NCBI GenBank assembly: GCA_037783415.1
Contig: JAZGTN010000015.1
Location: forward strand, 6,335,001-6,399,000
From: Leptasterias polaris
Taxonomy: Eukaryota; Echinodermata; Asteroidea; Forcipulatida; Asteriidae
DNA: 64,000 nucleotides
Direction of reading: 5' to 3'
How positions within the stretch are numbered: position 1 is the first letter of the stretch; the number at the start of each line of letters is the position of its first letter. Below the pieces are notes generated by a model. That model did not search any database. It saw only the letters and a list, made by a program, of their open reading frames with translations, and had not been told where the DNA came from. Below, piece after piece: positions 1 through 9,833 of the stretch. Made by a program: the position numbers and the translations under genes.

Positions 1-22
1 TTTAATGATAAGTCTCTAATTC

Positions 23-298
23 ATGACGAGGATATTTTCGAAACGGCAGCTTTTTTGTATTGTCGTGGTTATATCCCTCGAAATTGTGTGTTTTTCCTTT
101 GACTTCGTGAGCTTACATGGTCCGCCATTTTATGGAGTCGAAACATTGGACCTACCAAATGACGGGCCGTGTGATACTTCACGAAGTAAAAGGAAAACCA
201 CACAATTTAGAGGAACATCTTTTCAACCGTATTGGTTTCGACGCTGTTATAGCCCAATGCACCCAATTCGAAGAAAACGCGCCCCTTTTGATGTTTAG
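23..298 (+). CDS. Unrecognised 91-codon ORF at window edge (doubtful)
   Basis: The frame runs from ATG at 23 to TAG, with an in-frame TAA just upstream. The N-terminus has a hydrophobic core (about residues 10-30) that could be a signal peptide. The C-terminal half is rich in basic pairs (RSKRK, FRR, IRRKR). An overlapping + frame at 117-314 (65 codons) is equally open, so neither can be called coding with confidence. No family was recognised. A secreted precursor cleaved at dibasic sites is one possibility; chance is another. Confidence 0.12.
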   Translation: MTRIFSKRQLFCIVVVISLEIVCFSFDFVSLHGPPFYGVETLDLPNDGPCDTSRSKRKTTQFRGTSFQPYWFRRCYSPMHPIRRKRAPFDV

Positions 299-314
299 AT
301 CAACTCTAAAATAA

Positions 315-673
315 TGTGAAATTGTGAAAACGTGTATGCTTAAATCTTTTACGGATTAATTTGCACAAAAAATCGATATTATTTAGATTGTGTAAAGTTC
401 TATAATGATGTGCTAAAAATGTATGTGAAATTATTATAATGTAAAGTCACTACGTAAACAATTAATAATGATTATTATTATTATATGCATGAGCAAGCTT
501 TTGTAGTTATGAAATAAAATATATATATGAGAAAACTGTGTTTCTGAAATAAAATTCTAAGTTTTTCTACATTGTTCTGTTGTTTATAGCCAACTCGAAA
601 AAGCCTACTGTGACATTTTTGGGGTGGATAACAACATGATATAATTAAAGGAAGAAGGTACAATTTAATTAAG
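315..673. other. AT-rich non-coding stretch
   Basis: I see no gene or clear repeat here, only AT-rich sequence with short ATT runs around 465-485. Confidence 0.5.
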
Positions 674-921
674 TAGGATTTGAAACTTTGCATGGTGGAA
701 TCTACTTAAGTTTGCAGTAACTTCATGTACATGAGCAGGACTTGAAGCTTTGCCTTGTGGCGATACATTTATAGTACGTCTTGCATTGTTAACAAACATG
801 AGTATATAGGATTTGAAACTATGCATGGGGATACAATCTAGTAAGGTTTGCAGCGTTCATGTACATGAGTAAGATTTGAAACCTTGAATGGTGAAATTAT
901 AATCTAGTAAGGTTTGAGCCA
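674..921. repeat. Diverged tandem repeat, about 65-bp unit, 4 copies
   Basis: Copies begin near 674, 738, 809 and 872. Each opens with a variant of GATTTGAAACTTTGCATGG; most end with a variant of TTCATGTACATGAG, and two share AATCTAGTAAGGTTTG. Copies are diverged and one is partly rearranged. No coding sense is seen. Confidence 0.65.
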
Positions 922-1460
922 TCGGTTAAAAAACAACAATAACACCAACACTGACGACAACAACTACATCTTCTAAACTTAACAGAGACAAATTTCATTT
1001 CCTTAGTGTCCCGACAACCGTACGAAAAGATATATAAATTAATCTGTTGATTTCATTATTATGGCTCAGTCAGATTTCATGGTTCTCGAACAATGATTTG
1101 ACGGTAGAGCGCCCTCATTCGCATGCAGAATCCGGTGATGTTTTCTATCATATAAATTGACAACATTTTCCCCTTCACTGATCTGTGTTCTAATGTTCAC
1201 AATGTTTTACGTTTGAATAAGGGAATAAAACAGTGGCGACGAGCTCTTAACCGGCATTTTAAAACCAGCAGGTTTGTGGCCGTGTGATAAAGGACCGAGA
1301 CGAAGGCTCCTTTTTATAGGCATAGTTGGAAAATCTTTTCAAAATGTTTAGTTCCCTTTCATAATTAGGCTCTGTTTCGCGAAGGATAATATTGCATCCA
1401 ACGCTCAACGGTTCAGCGTACGCGCGCGTATTAATAGATTTCACCTTGAGAATCATTATG
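922..1460. other. Non-coding stretch
   Basis: Mixed unique-looking sequence with stops in all frames and no recognised element. Confidence 0.45.
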
Positions 1461-1672
1461 TATTGATTGCGTTACGTATAAATTATGCACATGACGTCAT
1501 TTGAGTAGGGCGCCCTCGCCTAGAGGTCAAAAGGAAGATGTTAATTGGCTAATCCTGTGCGCCGCGCGTACAAAGCTGTGCGTTTCCATTGTTTCATCAT
1601 CAGTTTACTTCTAAGATGGCGGCTTGATGACGTCAATGCATAAGGTCTATTGATTGCGTTACGTATAAATTA
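1461..1672. mobile_element. MITE family E copy 1, between 25-bp direct repeats
   Basis: The core (about 1486-1647) is the reverse complement of the element at 6315-6483: it shares GGGCGCCCTCGCCTAGAGG, a GTTTCATCATCAGTTTAC block and TGACGTCA near both ends. The right end keeps the family terminus (ATGCATAAGGTCTA). The left terminus is replaced by ATGCACATGACGTCA. An identical 25-bp sequence, starting TATTGATTGCG, flanks the core at 1461-1485 and 1648-1672. Confidence 0.65.
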
Positions 1673-1851
1673 GCGCCACGTGTAAGCTTGCGCGCCACGG
1701 TTATAAAACTTCTTACCATGTTTGTATCGTAAGTTTAAATATCGACCAATCCGAATCGATAAACTGCCCTGGGTTTTTGTGAATGGAGAGTGACATGTAT
1801 GTGTTTAAACATTTTTATATTTTCCATGTTTAAAAAAAAAATATATATATA

Positions 1852-2939
1852 TCTATACTATAATGATCGTTGACGAACATGACGAAAGCGCTTGACGAAA
1901 GCGCTTAGATGATGAATGATCGTTAAATCGCCATATTGGATTAGAAGCGCGCCATCTTGGAATTAAAAGCGCGCCATCTTGGATTAGATACGCGCCATTT
2001 GTACGTCACAATACAGATGAAATACTTCTACTGCGGCGGCGCTGCGCGTTCCAGAGAAATAAACACATCCACATACGTACAGAAATCAAAATCACAGAAA
2101 GAAAGACATAAAAACATAAAGAAATAAACTTCAACATAAATATTCAGAGACACAGATATCATAAATAATTATAAATTGTAGGCCGCCTATACAAATAAGA
2201 AAACAACAAAGAAAAGACATCAACAAACAAGAAACAATAACAAGAAACAAGTAAGAAACCACAGAATTACAGAAATAAAGACATACAGAAAGACCGAAAT
2301 ATACTAAGAAGGAATTAATGAAAAGTACACACGGATACAGAGAAACAAACGGGAAAACGCGAATATACAGAAAGTATTGAAACAAAGACATGTTTAATAA
2401 ATAAAGGAAAAGAGAAACCCACATTTTTTTCAAGAAATAAAGAAAAGAGGAAATCAAGTAATAAATCAAAACAAAAAATATGAATTTTAGGAGCACATAA
2501 GCATAATTTCCTTACAAAGAAACCAGTGGATAACTTAGGCCTATTAGTCACTTAACACAGGTGTTGACAAAGCTAAATACCTAAATACTATGCCAAGCAT
2601 GCATCATTGCCAAGTACATCCCTCCCCGATATTAAAACTCAACTCCGGCCGTGCAAACACCCCCAAATTATGCTTCGTGTAGTTGGAGGAAAGGGACGAG
2701 AAGGGTGCGGCCAGGAGACGTGTCGACCCCATTCAACACCTTTTGCATGCTCAACATTTTATCATAAGACAAAACAACATTGCGTACCCATCATTTCAAC
2801 TACCGTTACCAAGCCAATTCTATAAAATGATGACCTCTGAGTGCCCCCTCCATTTACCCCTTAACCTACATTTGCAAAATTTATACGCAAGAAGTGTGCC
2901 CATCTAGCGGGTGCCGCGCGAAACGCGGCGTCCCGCTAG
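1852..2939 (+). mobile_element. Non-autonomous Helitron
   Basis: The 5' end reads TCTATACTATAATGATCG, a typical Helitron start. The 3' end is a GC-rich hairpin (CCGCG-CGAA-ACGCGG at about 2913-2928) followed about 8 bases later by CTAG at 2936-2939. The element sits precisely between an A (1851) and a T (2940), the AT target Helitrons use, inside a TA-rich tract. Near the 5' end are two GACGAAAGCGCTT direct repeats and about three 21-22-bp tandem units built on CGCCATCTTGGATTAG (1929-1992). An A-rich body follows (2040-2500). No Rep/helicase frame is present, so it would need another element to move it. Confidence 0.75.
1929..1999. repeat. 21-22-bp tandem repeat inside the Helitron
   Basis: Three units start at 1929, 1950 and 1972, each beginning CGCCAT(C/A)TTGGA and ending in a GCG or ACG; a fourth partial unit begins at 1993. 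Confidence 0.7.
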
Positions 2940-3245
2940 TATATATAAAAAGTGCAAATAAATCTTATACCCTACATAAACTAAAAAGCAAGTTGAAATT
3001 AAGCGTTGTGAGACGACCGTTACTTGCAGGAAGACGTTGGAAATTTTACAGAAAGTAAAAGCTTTCGTAGACAATGTTATCAATGTTTTCACACCAAAAA
3101 AGCGGTGAAGACGAGGGCGGCTGATGCATATAAGAAATTAACGTTTACAACGCCTGCAATAAACATGCGTTTATGTGTTTATATACAGACCATGTTGTTG
3201 ATTACGGCAGGAGAAGCTTCGTCTGCAACAACAATAGATAGGTTG
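2940..3245. other. Non-coding stretch right of the Helitron
   Basis: TA-rich start (the Helitron target tract) and then ordinary non-coding sequence. No element was recognised. Confidence 0.4.
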
Positions 3246-3477
3246 CAATAGGAAGTAAATCGGCCATCGCATCTTACGGGCAATTTGGAACACACAGTGT
3301 CATGCGTTACGCGTGAGATCAGAACGGCGTGCAGCACGCGCACACTTCACAAAACTCATTGCATGATTGGTTAGTGTGAATGACGCGGCTGCGTTAATAA
3401 TTTGAGCGCTTGACGCGCCTGCAAGTATATGCGATTTGCCCGTAAAGATGGCGTCTACTTGGAACTATAATCTATTG
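3246..3477. mobile_element. Possible MITE with imperfect terminal inverted repeats
   Basis: The left arm (CAATAGG, then GCATCTTACGGGCAA) is matched in inverted form by the right arm ending at 3477 (TTGCCCGTAAAGATGG, then CTATTG). The centre is GC-rich with several GCG/CGC palindromes. Target duplication is unclear. Confidence 0.45.
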
Positions 3478-3607
3478 GGCTAAACACCGAAACATGTGTT
3501 ACAGCAACAAGCCGACTATATATTATCCATAAGATGTCCATGTGGATTTCTCAGATATTGTTTTTCTAAAAACCTCTACTTACAGCTGATGAGGTATTGA
3601 AGGCTAC

Positions 3608-3650
3608 GCAAGTTCTTTCTGCAAGTTCTTTCTGCAAGTTCTTTCTGCAA
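3608..3650. repeat. 13-bp tandem repeat x3.3
   Basis: GCAAGTTCTTTCT is repeated perfectly at 3608, 3621 and 3634, followed by GCAA. Confidence 0.9.
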
Positions 3651-3821
3651 TATATGCATATTTTAACGGTGTGTGTATCCATTTCAAATCCCGCCATACG
3701 AGACATTATTTTGTCCCTCAAAACAGTTGTTCCTTTTCAATTTTCTAAATCAGAGTCAACTCGAATAGACGTGCTCAAAATCCCCAACTAAAATTAATGT
3801 TTACCTAAAACGTGATGCTGT

Positions 3822-4565
3822 GACTCGGATTCGGACAAAAGAAGATCGAGTTCTATACTCGAGTACCGTTTTAAAGGTACTCGTTTTCGGTTAGCAAAGT
3901 ACTTCCCTCGAGCAACAGAGAGTCAAACTCGCAGTCGGACAAAAGAGAACCCGAGCACTACATTAGCACCCTTTTTAAAGGTATTTGTACTCGGCTAGCA
4001 AAGTACTCCCCTTCGGACAACAGGGAGTTGGACTCCGTATCGGACAAAGGAGAACTCCAGTACTATTTGAAGACCATTTAAAAAATAGTCGTAAACATAC
4101 TCGGCTTGCAAAGCACTTTCTTCGGATGACAGACAAAAGGGGACTTGAGTACTACTTACACAGAGTTTTGAAGGTACTCGTTATTCGGCTATCAAAGTAC
4201 TCCCTCGGACAACAGTGAATCGGACAAAAGAGGAGTTGAGTACTAACGAGTACTTTTTAAAAGGTAGTCGTACTTGGCTTGCAAAGTTCTATCCCCTCAT
4301 GTTGATGCCGTTTTAAAGGTACTCGTAACGGAAGCAAAGTACTCCCCTCCGGACAATAGGGAGTCTAACTCGCAGTCGGACAATAAAGGATTCGAGTGTT
4401 ACCTGTACTCGGCAAGCAAAGCACCCCCTCTCCGGAAAAATGCAGTGAGTCCGACAGACGTTACTCAAACTACTTGAGTACCAGTTTGAGGTACTCGTAC
4501 TTTTACTCTGTTAGCAAAGTGCTCCCCCTCGGACGACAGGGACTCAGATTAGGACAACATAGGTT
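3822..4565. repeat. Degenerate minisatellite, about 7-8 units of roughly 80-120 bp
   Basis: Recurring landmarks are TCGGACAA(AAG), GAGTACTA, TTTTAAAGGTACTCGT and GCAAAGTACTCCCCTCGGACAACAGGGAGT. The GCAAAGTACT landmark or a variant occurs near 3893, 3991, 4107, 4189, 4283, 4335, 4419 and 4509. Units vary in length through internal deletions. Open frames in it (for example 3985-4218) are by-products of the repeat. Confidence 0.8.
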
Positions 4566-5606
4566 CGAATAAAGCAATCAATTGTATTTATTAGTCTAAA
4601 AATCCAGGGTAAAATAATTGAAAACTCTTTCGGATGACGTGCAGGTAAAGTATTGAAGATTGGCCTTGCAGCTCTGATTGCAAAAGTAGGACTAGTTCAA
4701 TTCATGGCACGATTGTTTTGGTCGAAATTCCTCATAAGAACGAACTTTCTCACCCTCTCTCAGTTCGTTAGATTGAAAAGCAATCATCTTCGGTCTAGTG
4801 CCCGGAACAACATCACCCAGCGGTGCATTAAATCCAGGTTATTTAGCTCATAGACAAAAGACAGCATAGGTTGCCGACTATTACACATTCATCACGTGCC
4901 CCTCGTTAAAGAGGAAAACAAGAGGCGGAGGGGCTCCAGTGCCAAATTCGATTTCGCGAAGCACTCATTCTGAGCGAAATTAAAAACTGGATTAACTAAA
5001 ATTGGGTATGTACATTTCACAGGAGGAATAATTGCGTCAGATAAAAGTTTAAATCCAATGCCTTTTTGACTGAATATCGTAACAATTTAGGAATGAACTA
5101 TAAAAAAAAAAGTGCCAACTCATATATTTAAAATGTGACGTCATGAGACATCAGAATCTAACAAAAACGCAATTGAAGTGTCTCATCAATACTGTAACGG
5201 GCCAAGGACGTGGGTGTGGTGCACGTTACAATACCGTGGCATTTTGTACCACTTAAACTTCAGGTAATGTTCTCCCCCATCTTCTTAAGATCTCTATCTA
5301 TTGAAAAATGATTGCATCACATAACTGAATTTGACCTTGGATCCTATCTTTAAGGTTTATTTTTAATATCAGTCGGTGAAGTCAAGCATTTGTTTTGGAA
5401 GTATTAGCAGTCATCTCTGAAAAACTATTCCAACAACCACTCTGCTTAATATAACCCCTTCCCCTTCCGTGCTGATATCCGTCAATCGTAATGAGACGTT
5501 TTAGCTTTTATCAAACCGACCTACGTCTAATCACACATGCCATACCCCAGATTGGCTCGTGTCACAGATTGCCTAGAACATGCTGGGCGGAATGGAACAC
5601 CGTCTC
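4566..5606. other. Non-coding stretch
   Basis: I see no gene or repeat that can be supported here. Confidence 0.4.
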
Positions 5607-5982
5607 TTAAAGGTATTATACAGGATTGGTAGAGCTGACAAAATAATCACAGACAGTGTTCATGTTTTGTGTAATCAACCACATATACATGAAATAACAA
5701 ACCTGTGAAAATTTGAGCTCAATTGGTCATCGAGATCACGAGAAAATAGTGAAAAAATACCTTATGTGTTTTCTGTTTTTCAAACATGGAGTTTATATTA
5801 TCGCGCGCGATAAAAACTATTGTTTTACTCATTTCTCAGAAACGATTAATAGCATTTCAGGCAGAAATATTTTAAGGAACCCTTTCTACCATTACTTACT
5901 TTAAATCATGTAAGTTATGTGTGAATCTGTGAACATTATTTTGTGTTTTTCGATCTTACCAATAGTGTACAGGGCCTTTAAA
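5607..5982. mobile_element. TTAA MITE, family A copy 1
   Basis: TTAA at 5607-5610 and 5979-5982 bound ends that read TTAAAGG inwards (TTAAAGGTATTATACAGGATTGGTA on the left, the inverse of ACCAATAGTGTACAGGGCCTTTAA on the right). The interior matches, in reverse complement, the element at 44967-45329. It is short, has no frame, and shows TTAA target choice as in piggyBac- or Kolobok-type DNA transposons. Confidence 0.75.
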
Positions 5983-6312
5983 GGGTGTGTACAACCTCAA
6001 AATAATGAATATGGAAATGTGCACAGGTTTAAAAATTAAGTTATAATTGGTATTAAAGATCTATATGGTGAAAAACCTCCTTTAGACATATATTTGTGCT
6101 AAAAAATGTAAAAGGTTTTAAGAAATGTATGACATAATTAGTTTTGATCGCGCGAAATTATCGTCCCAGGTTGTTTGGAACCAGTAAAAACATAATTAGT
6201 TTTGTTCAAGTGGTTTTTCGTGACTTCGATGACCGATTGAGCTTTAACTTTCACAAGTTTTATATCACATTTATGTTTGGCTACAGATCGTGAGGATTCT
6301 GGTCTTTGACAA
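5983..6312. other. Non-coding stretch
   Basis: AT-rich spacer between two MITEs; nothing recognised. Confidence 0.4.
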
Positions 6313-6314
6313 TA

Positions 6315-6483
6315 GACCTTATGCATTGACGTCACCAAGCCGCCATCTTAGAGGTAAACTGATGATGAAACAATGGAAACGCGCTGATTTGTACGCGCGG
6401 CGCACAAGACTGGCCAATGAGCATCTTCCTTTTGACCTCTAGGTGAGGGCGCCCTACTCAAATGACGTCATATGCATAAGGTC
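6315..6483. mobile_element. MITE family E copy 2 (TA-flanked)
   Basis: Ends are inverted: GACCTTATGCATTGACGTCA on the left and TGACGTCATATGCATAAGGTC on the right. They are flanked by TA at 6313-6314 and 6484-6485, as expected of a Tc1/mariner-like non-autonomous element. It is about 169 bp long with no coding capacity. Confidence 0.7.
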
Positions 6484-6485
6484 TA

Positions 6486-7533
6486 TTACCAAAATGCTGT
6501 TCGCGTGCTTTAAAGATGTAGTTGGATATTTTGGAGGACAACGTACTGCTTTCTAAAAGAACTGACAACAACCGACAACTGACATCACGTGGATTGCTAT
6601 TTCAGACAGTGGTTTATTTCGCTTTAGGCAATCCCTATTTAGGCTGCCGTTTGTTTTTCATATTAACATTTTTACGCTTCATGTTTTCGTAATTTCTAGT
6701 CTAAAGTTTATTTTTAAGTATTCTGTATTTTTGATAATGTATATTTTTTACATCTTATATTAGTGAATGAATAAATGCAAAAATTATTGAATGAATTATT
6801 AATTAATTAATTAGTTAATTAACTAATAATCAATAAAAGAACAATAATAAAATAAAACAATTAATACGTAATGTAAGTTAATAAATCAATATTTAAAAAA
6901 GTAAATAAACAATATATATGTGTATGAATAAATAAATGTAAGTTAATAAATCATTATATAAATCATGCAATCAAAATATACATCACTCTTAGTGTAATTT
7001 AATGGGCAGGTATTCTTTTTAACTTTATACTTGTATTGCCATTCCTGTATCTTGCGGTTGTCCACTGTTGGTATAATGAAATATAATTGATGTACAAAAA
7101 ACAACTTAAAATTGAATCTATCATCGCTTTGGTCCACTTGAGGTATGCATGCAGCAGCAAACGAACATGTTGTGGTTTCTTGGAAACCCAGTGGAAGTTC
7201 CTCATTGAGCTCCGAAGCTCTGTGCAGTATTTCCATCTTAAAGGATTTTTCGGAAAACTCTCTGAATCAAAAAAGTTGTATCACAAGTCATGAGAATCGA
7301 CTAGAAGTTTTGGCGAAACATTTTTCTCCGGGGAAAATGGGCGTGCGTCAATAAATGGGGAAGTGTTTTTTTTTTTTAAGAGGTGTTAATATTTGAAGGG
7401 AGGTTTGTTTTCTTTTAAACGCTCTCTCTCTCTCTTTATTATAAAGACAGTTGAAAGATTGAATTAATTCCCAGGATGTCTTTTCATTCAACTCCTTCAT
7501 CTTTGGCCTGTCTGTGATGACAATTTGCCGACA
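6486..7533. other. AT-rich non-coding stretch
   Basis: Includes TTAATTAA-rich sequence at 6780-6860 and a T-run and CT-run near 7369-7437. The open frames at about 6943-7354 show no recognisable protein features. Confidence 0.4.
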
Positions 7534-7553
7534 CCCCCCCCCCCCCCCCCCCC
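7534..7553 (+). repeat. Homopolymer C20
   Basis: Twenty consecutive C residues, followed by CACACC repeats. On the minus strand it is a potential G-quadruplex tract. The exact length is prone to sequencing error. Confidence 0.85.
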
Positions 7554-7570
7554 ACACCACCACACACAGC

Positions 7571-7757
7571 TGTGTTTATGGTGTCAACTGAGGACTTCTC
7601 TTTGTTCTCCCATTGTTTGGACATAGTTTTTTTTTTTGAGACGTCCCCATTGGTTTTGTACACGAAATCGAATCGTGGACGTCCTCGGTGGGACTTTTTC
7701 CCGGATCCCTTTTGTTAAAACCCTCTCCAAGTCCTCGGTTTGAATGCGTGGACATGC
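7571..7757 (-). repeat. Dispersed repeat family F, copy 1 (inverted relative to copy 2)
   Basis: The reverse complement matches 38118-38303 over almost the whole length. Shared blocks are GTGTCAACTGAGGAC/GTCCTCGGTTGACAC, TCTCCCATTGTTTGGACATAG, GAGACGTCCCCATTGGTTTTG and the end TTTGAATGCGTGGACATG. It is non-coding, although both copies hold a parallel 60-codon open frame that merely reflects their common origin. Confidence 0.75.
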
Positions 7758-7762
7758 CCACG

Positions 7763-8050
7763 CACCCTTACATAATGGCAGTTACGGGGTACTTCCATTG
7801 TTGTTCTATTATTCCCTTTCTGAAGAAATCCTCTGTGGGGTACCACTAGAACAAAGAAAACATTGTGGGGTAGCATTGTTCCAAAGTTGTTAAAGTACCA
7901 AGTTGGAATGTGTATAGCACACACACACCTTTGCATATGGCAGTTGTACTTCTATTATTGATTTGTGATTTCTTTTTTTGAAGAATCCTGTGTGGGTTAT
8001 ATAGCACAAATAAAACAGTGTTGGGTGGCATTGTTCTTTTGCGTTAAATA
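7763..8050. repeat. Two diverged direct copies of a roughly 130-bp sequence
   Basis: Landmarks ATGGCAGTT, ACTTC, GAAGAATCCTGTGTGGG, ACAAA-AAAACA and GGGTGGCATTGTTC recur in order near 7773-7893 and 7935-8038. Confidence 0.55.
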
Positions 8051-8185
8051 CCCTGTAAGTTGGCGAGTGTAATTAAGAACACAAGCACGCACACCGTAAT
8101 TGACAATCGTGTGCCGTCCCCTTAAGTAAGGTCGACTCTTGACGATATAAGCCAACACCACGTGCCCATCATGAGGTATAATTGA

Positions 8186-8301
8186 GTTAGGTAAAGGATA
8201 ATGCCCGAGGTGCGCGCCATTCGTGGGTGAGAATGGCCCGAGGGCGAAGCCCGAGGGCCATTCTCACCCACGAATGGCGTGCACCGAGGGCATTATGCGA
8301 C
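8186..8301. mobile_element. Foldback/inverted-repeat element with about 48-bp arms
   Basis: An almost perfect palindrome centres on GAAG at about 8246. The arms contain ATGCCC, GAGGTGC, GCCATTCGTGGGTGAGAATGG and CCCGAGGGC. The right arm runs into TTAA (8302), while the left arm starts at a mutated TTAG. It would form a very stable hairpin. It abuts the next element directly. Confidence 0.7.
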
Positions 8302-8888
8302 TTAACCTCTACCTGCGACGTCACGCCTTTTGTTTCCACCGCTCCATTATTTTGTAGGAATGGAGCGATCTTTGCAGGAATGGAGCGATATTGTTCTGTT
8401 GTTTTTGTTGCGTAACTCTACAAATGCAGTCATGTATAAAAAGATTGTTTTGATGTAGCTCTATACATTCAGTACTGCGTCAACGATAGTGATAGCGGTA
8501 GTGAACTATTTCTAACACAGAACGTATTTCGGCCAGAAGAGAGTGAGGAGTATAACACTGATGATGCTGTGGCTGATGTTTTGGGCTTGCAACATACATC
8601 GCAAGTAAAATTAGAAAATTATACCTATCACCCGATTGTTTCCGACATATCTGCTACATTATTTTGAAGTGTGTTTAAAATGAAAAATTACTAATGTAAG
8701 ATTGCATTTTAGTCAATAGTAAAAACCATGTCTATTTCTTTGCTCTTTCTCAGCTCCATTATTTTGCACGAATAGAGTGGTGGAGACATTGCCCTCCCAA
8801 ATACTGGAGAGGAGATGTCTCTATCGCTCCATTCCTACAAAATAATGGAGCGGTGAAACAAAGGCGTGACGTCGCAGGTAGAGGTTAA
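8302..8888. mobile_element. TTAA DNA transposon remnant with about 66-bp terminal inverted repeats
   Basis: TTAA at 8302-8305 and 8885-8888 flank ends beginning CCTCTACCTGCGACGTCACG. The inverted match extends about 66 bp and includes CGCTCCATTATTTTGTAGG. The 0.45-kb interior holds an ATG-less open frame (8440-8667). TTAA target and long ends fit a piggyBac-like or Kolobok-like non-autonomous derivative; the superfamily is not proven. Confidence 0.8.
8440..8667 (+). pseudogene. 76-codon acidic open frame inside the TTAA element (possible transposase remnant)
   Basis: It is open from just after a TAA to TGA at 8665 and has no ATG start. The translation is acidic, with an Asp/Ser-rich patch (NDSDSGSE), then FRPEESEEYNTDD. 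An acidic N-terminal region is common in piggyBac-type transposases, but no catalytic DDE segment is present and no family was recognised with confidence. It is most likely a leftover of the parent element's coding exon. Confidence 0.3.
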
Positions 8889-9427
8889 CGATGGTACATG
8901 ACCATCCTCAGTTCAGCCTCGGTAATACCACGGAGAGTGATCGCTCACGTTGCGGTGCATACTTCAATGCCACACTCACTGGAAATGCGCCTCATCAATG
9001 GGTTTCGCGTTCCCGAGTGTTGCTCCACGATGGCCAATGATGTGGTGTCATTGTCTTTATCTTTAAAAGTTCACGCTGCCCTTTGCGTGTGATTAAGCTC
9101 AACAAAAGCGAGACAGACATCTTTGACGGGTATACTATAGGATCTGACTTTTAGTGTCGATAGGGACTGGAGTACATGTGTATCCTTAGAAAGAGATGTC
9201 TGCATCTGGCGATGATGTCACTCCACAATTCTGCAGCTGAGAGGTATTTTGGAAATCGGTAAAGCTTCAGAGTTGTGGTCATCATTCGACTGATTTAACA
9301 GAATCAAACTTGACTGGAAAGTGCCCGGTAGCACTGAATTTGTTTGCTTTTTTCAGAACTCAGTTATTTTTCATTGCTTCCTCAAGCTGCCTGTTTACAT
9401 TCAACTTGAGTGAAATCTTTATTGGAC
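8889..9427 (+). other. 5' flank of the K2P coding exon
   Basis: This 0.54-kb stretch precedes the channel ATG and should include the 5' untranslated region or an upstream intron. No TATA box at a sensible distance, initiator or splice acceptor could be singled out. An in-frame TGA at 9407 limits the coding start. Confidence 0.4.
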
Positions 9428-9833
9428 ATGGGTGTAGTGACCGATCTCAAGCGGTTTATCCGCGCAGTAGTTCCTCACATTATCGTGCTTTCCCTCCTCG
9501 CCGGCTACCTCATCCTCGGTGCGGTTGTCTTCTCCTTGCTGGAGTCCGGCACAAGCGACGTGAATGTGTTCGAAGCGGACATACAGCATCTTAAGGAAAA
9601 GTATGGAGGGAATAGCGAGAACTTTACGAGATCTGGTGACAGCGGAGCGGTACCGATGAGAGCGATCACTCCGGCGGACGGTAAGGAGTTTGTTGAAACA
9701 ATGTTGGAAGACGTTTTGAATAATACTTTTCACCCGGAGTGGAAGATAGCCCGGATGCAAGCTATACAGAGTAAACGTGCCTGGTCCTTTGCGAGTTCCA
9801 TGCTCTTCTGCATGACAACCATCACCACTATAG
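9428..9833 (+). CDS. Two-pore-domain K+ channel (K2P), coding exon 1
   Basis: This exon encodes residues 1-135 plus the first base of codon 136 of a 363-residue K2P leak channel. The ATG at 9428 is the first in frame, since an in-frame TGA lies at 9407. Residues 17-38 form M1. The extracellular cap loop that follows has N-X-T sequons at N65 and N98 and lacks the usual cap cysteine. The P1 helix leads into TTIG (residues 133-136). The exon ends in ATA-G followed by a good donor (GTAAGAATC at 9834), so the intron is phase 1 and cuts the first Gly codon of the pore signature. An intron at this place is, from memory, a conserved trait of animal K2P genes. The subfamily is uncertain: the short C-terminal tail and longish M2-M3 loop in exon 2 favour a TRESK/invertebrate TWK-like channel. 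Further 5' untranslated exons cannot be excluded. Confidence 0.93.

Noticed and set aside
2131..2496. 121-codon hydrophobic minus-strand frame
   Set aside because: Antisense of the A-rich body of the Helitron; the Phe/Leu/Tyr-rich product is a composition artefact.
3985..4218. 77-codon frame
   Set aside because: Lies wholly in the degenerate minisatellite and follows its period.
3608..4565. CRISPR-like direct repeats
   Set aside because: No constant repeat with unique spacers; this is a eukaryotic minisatellite region.
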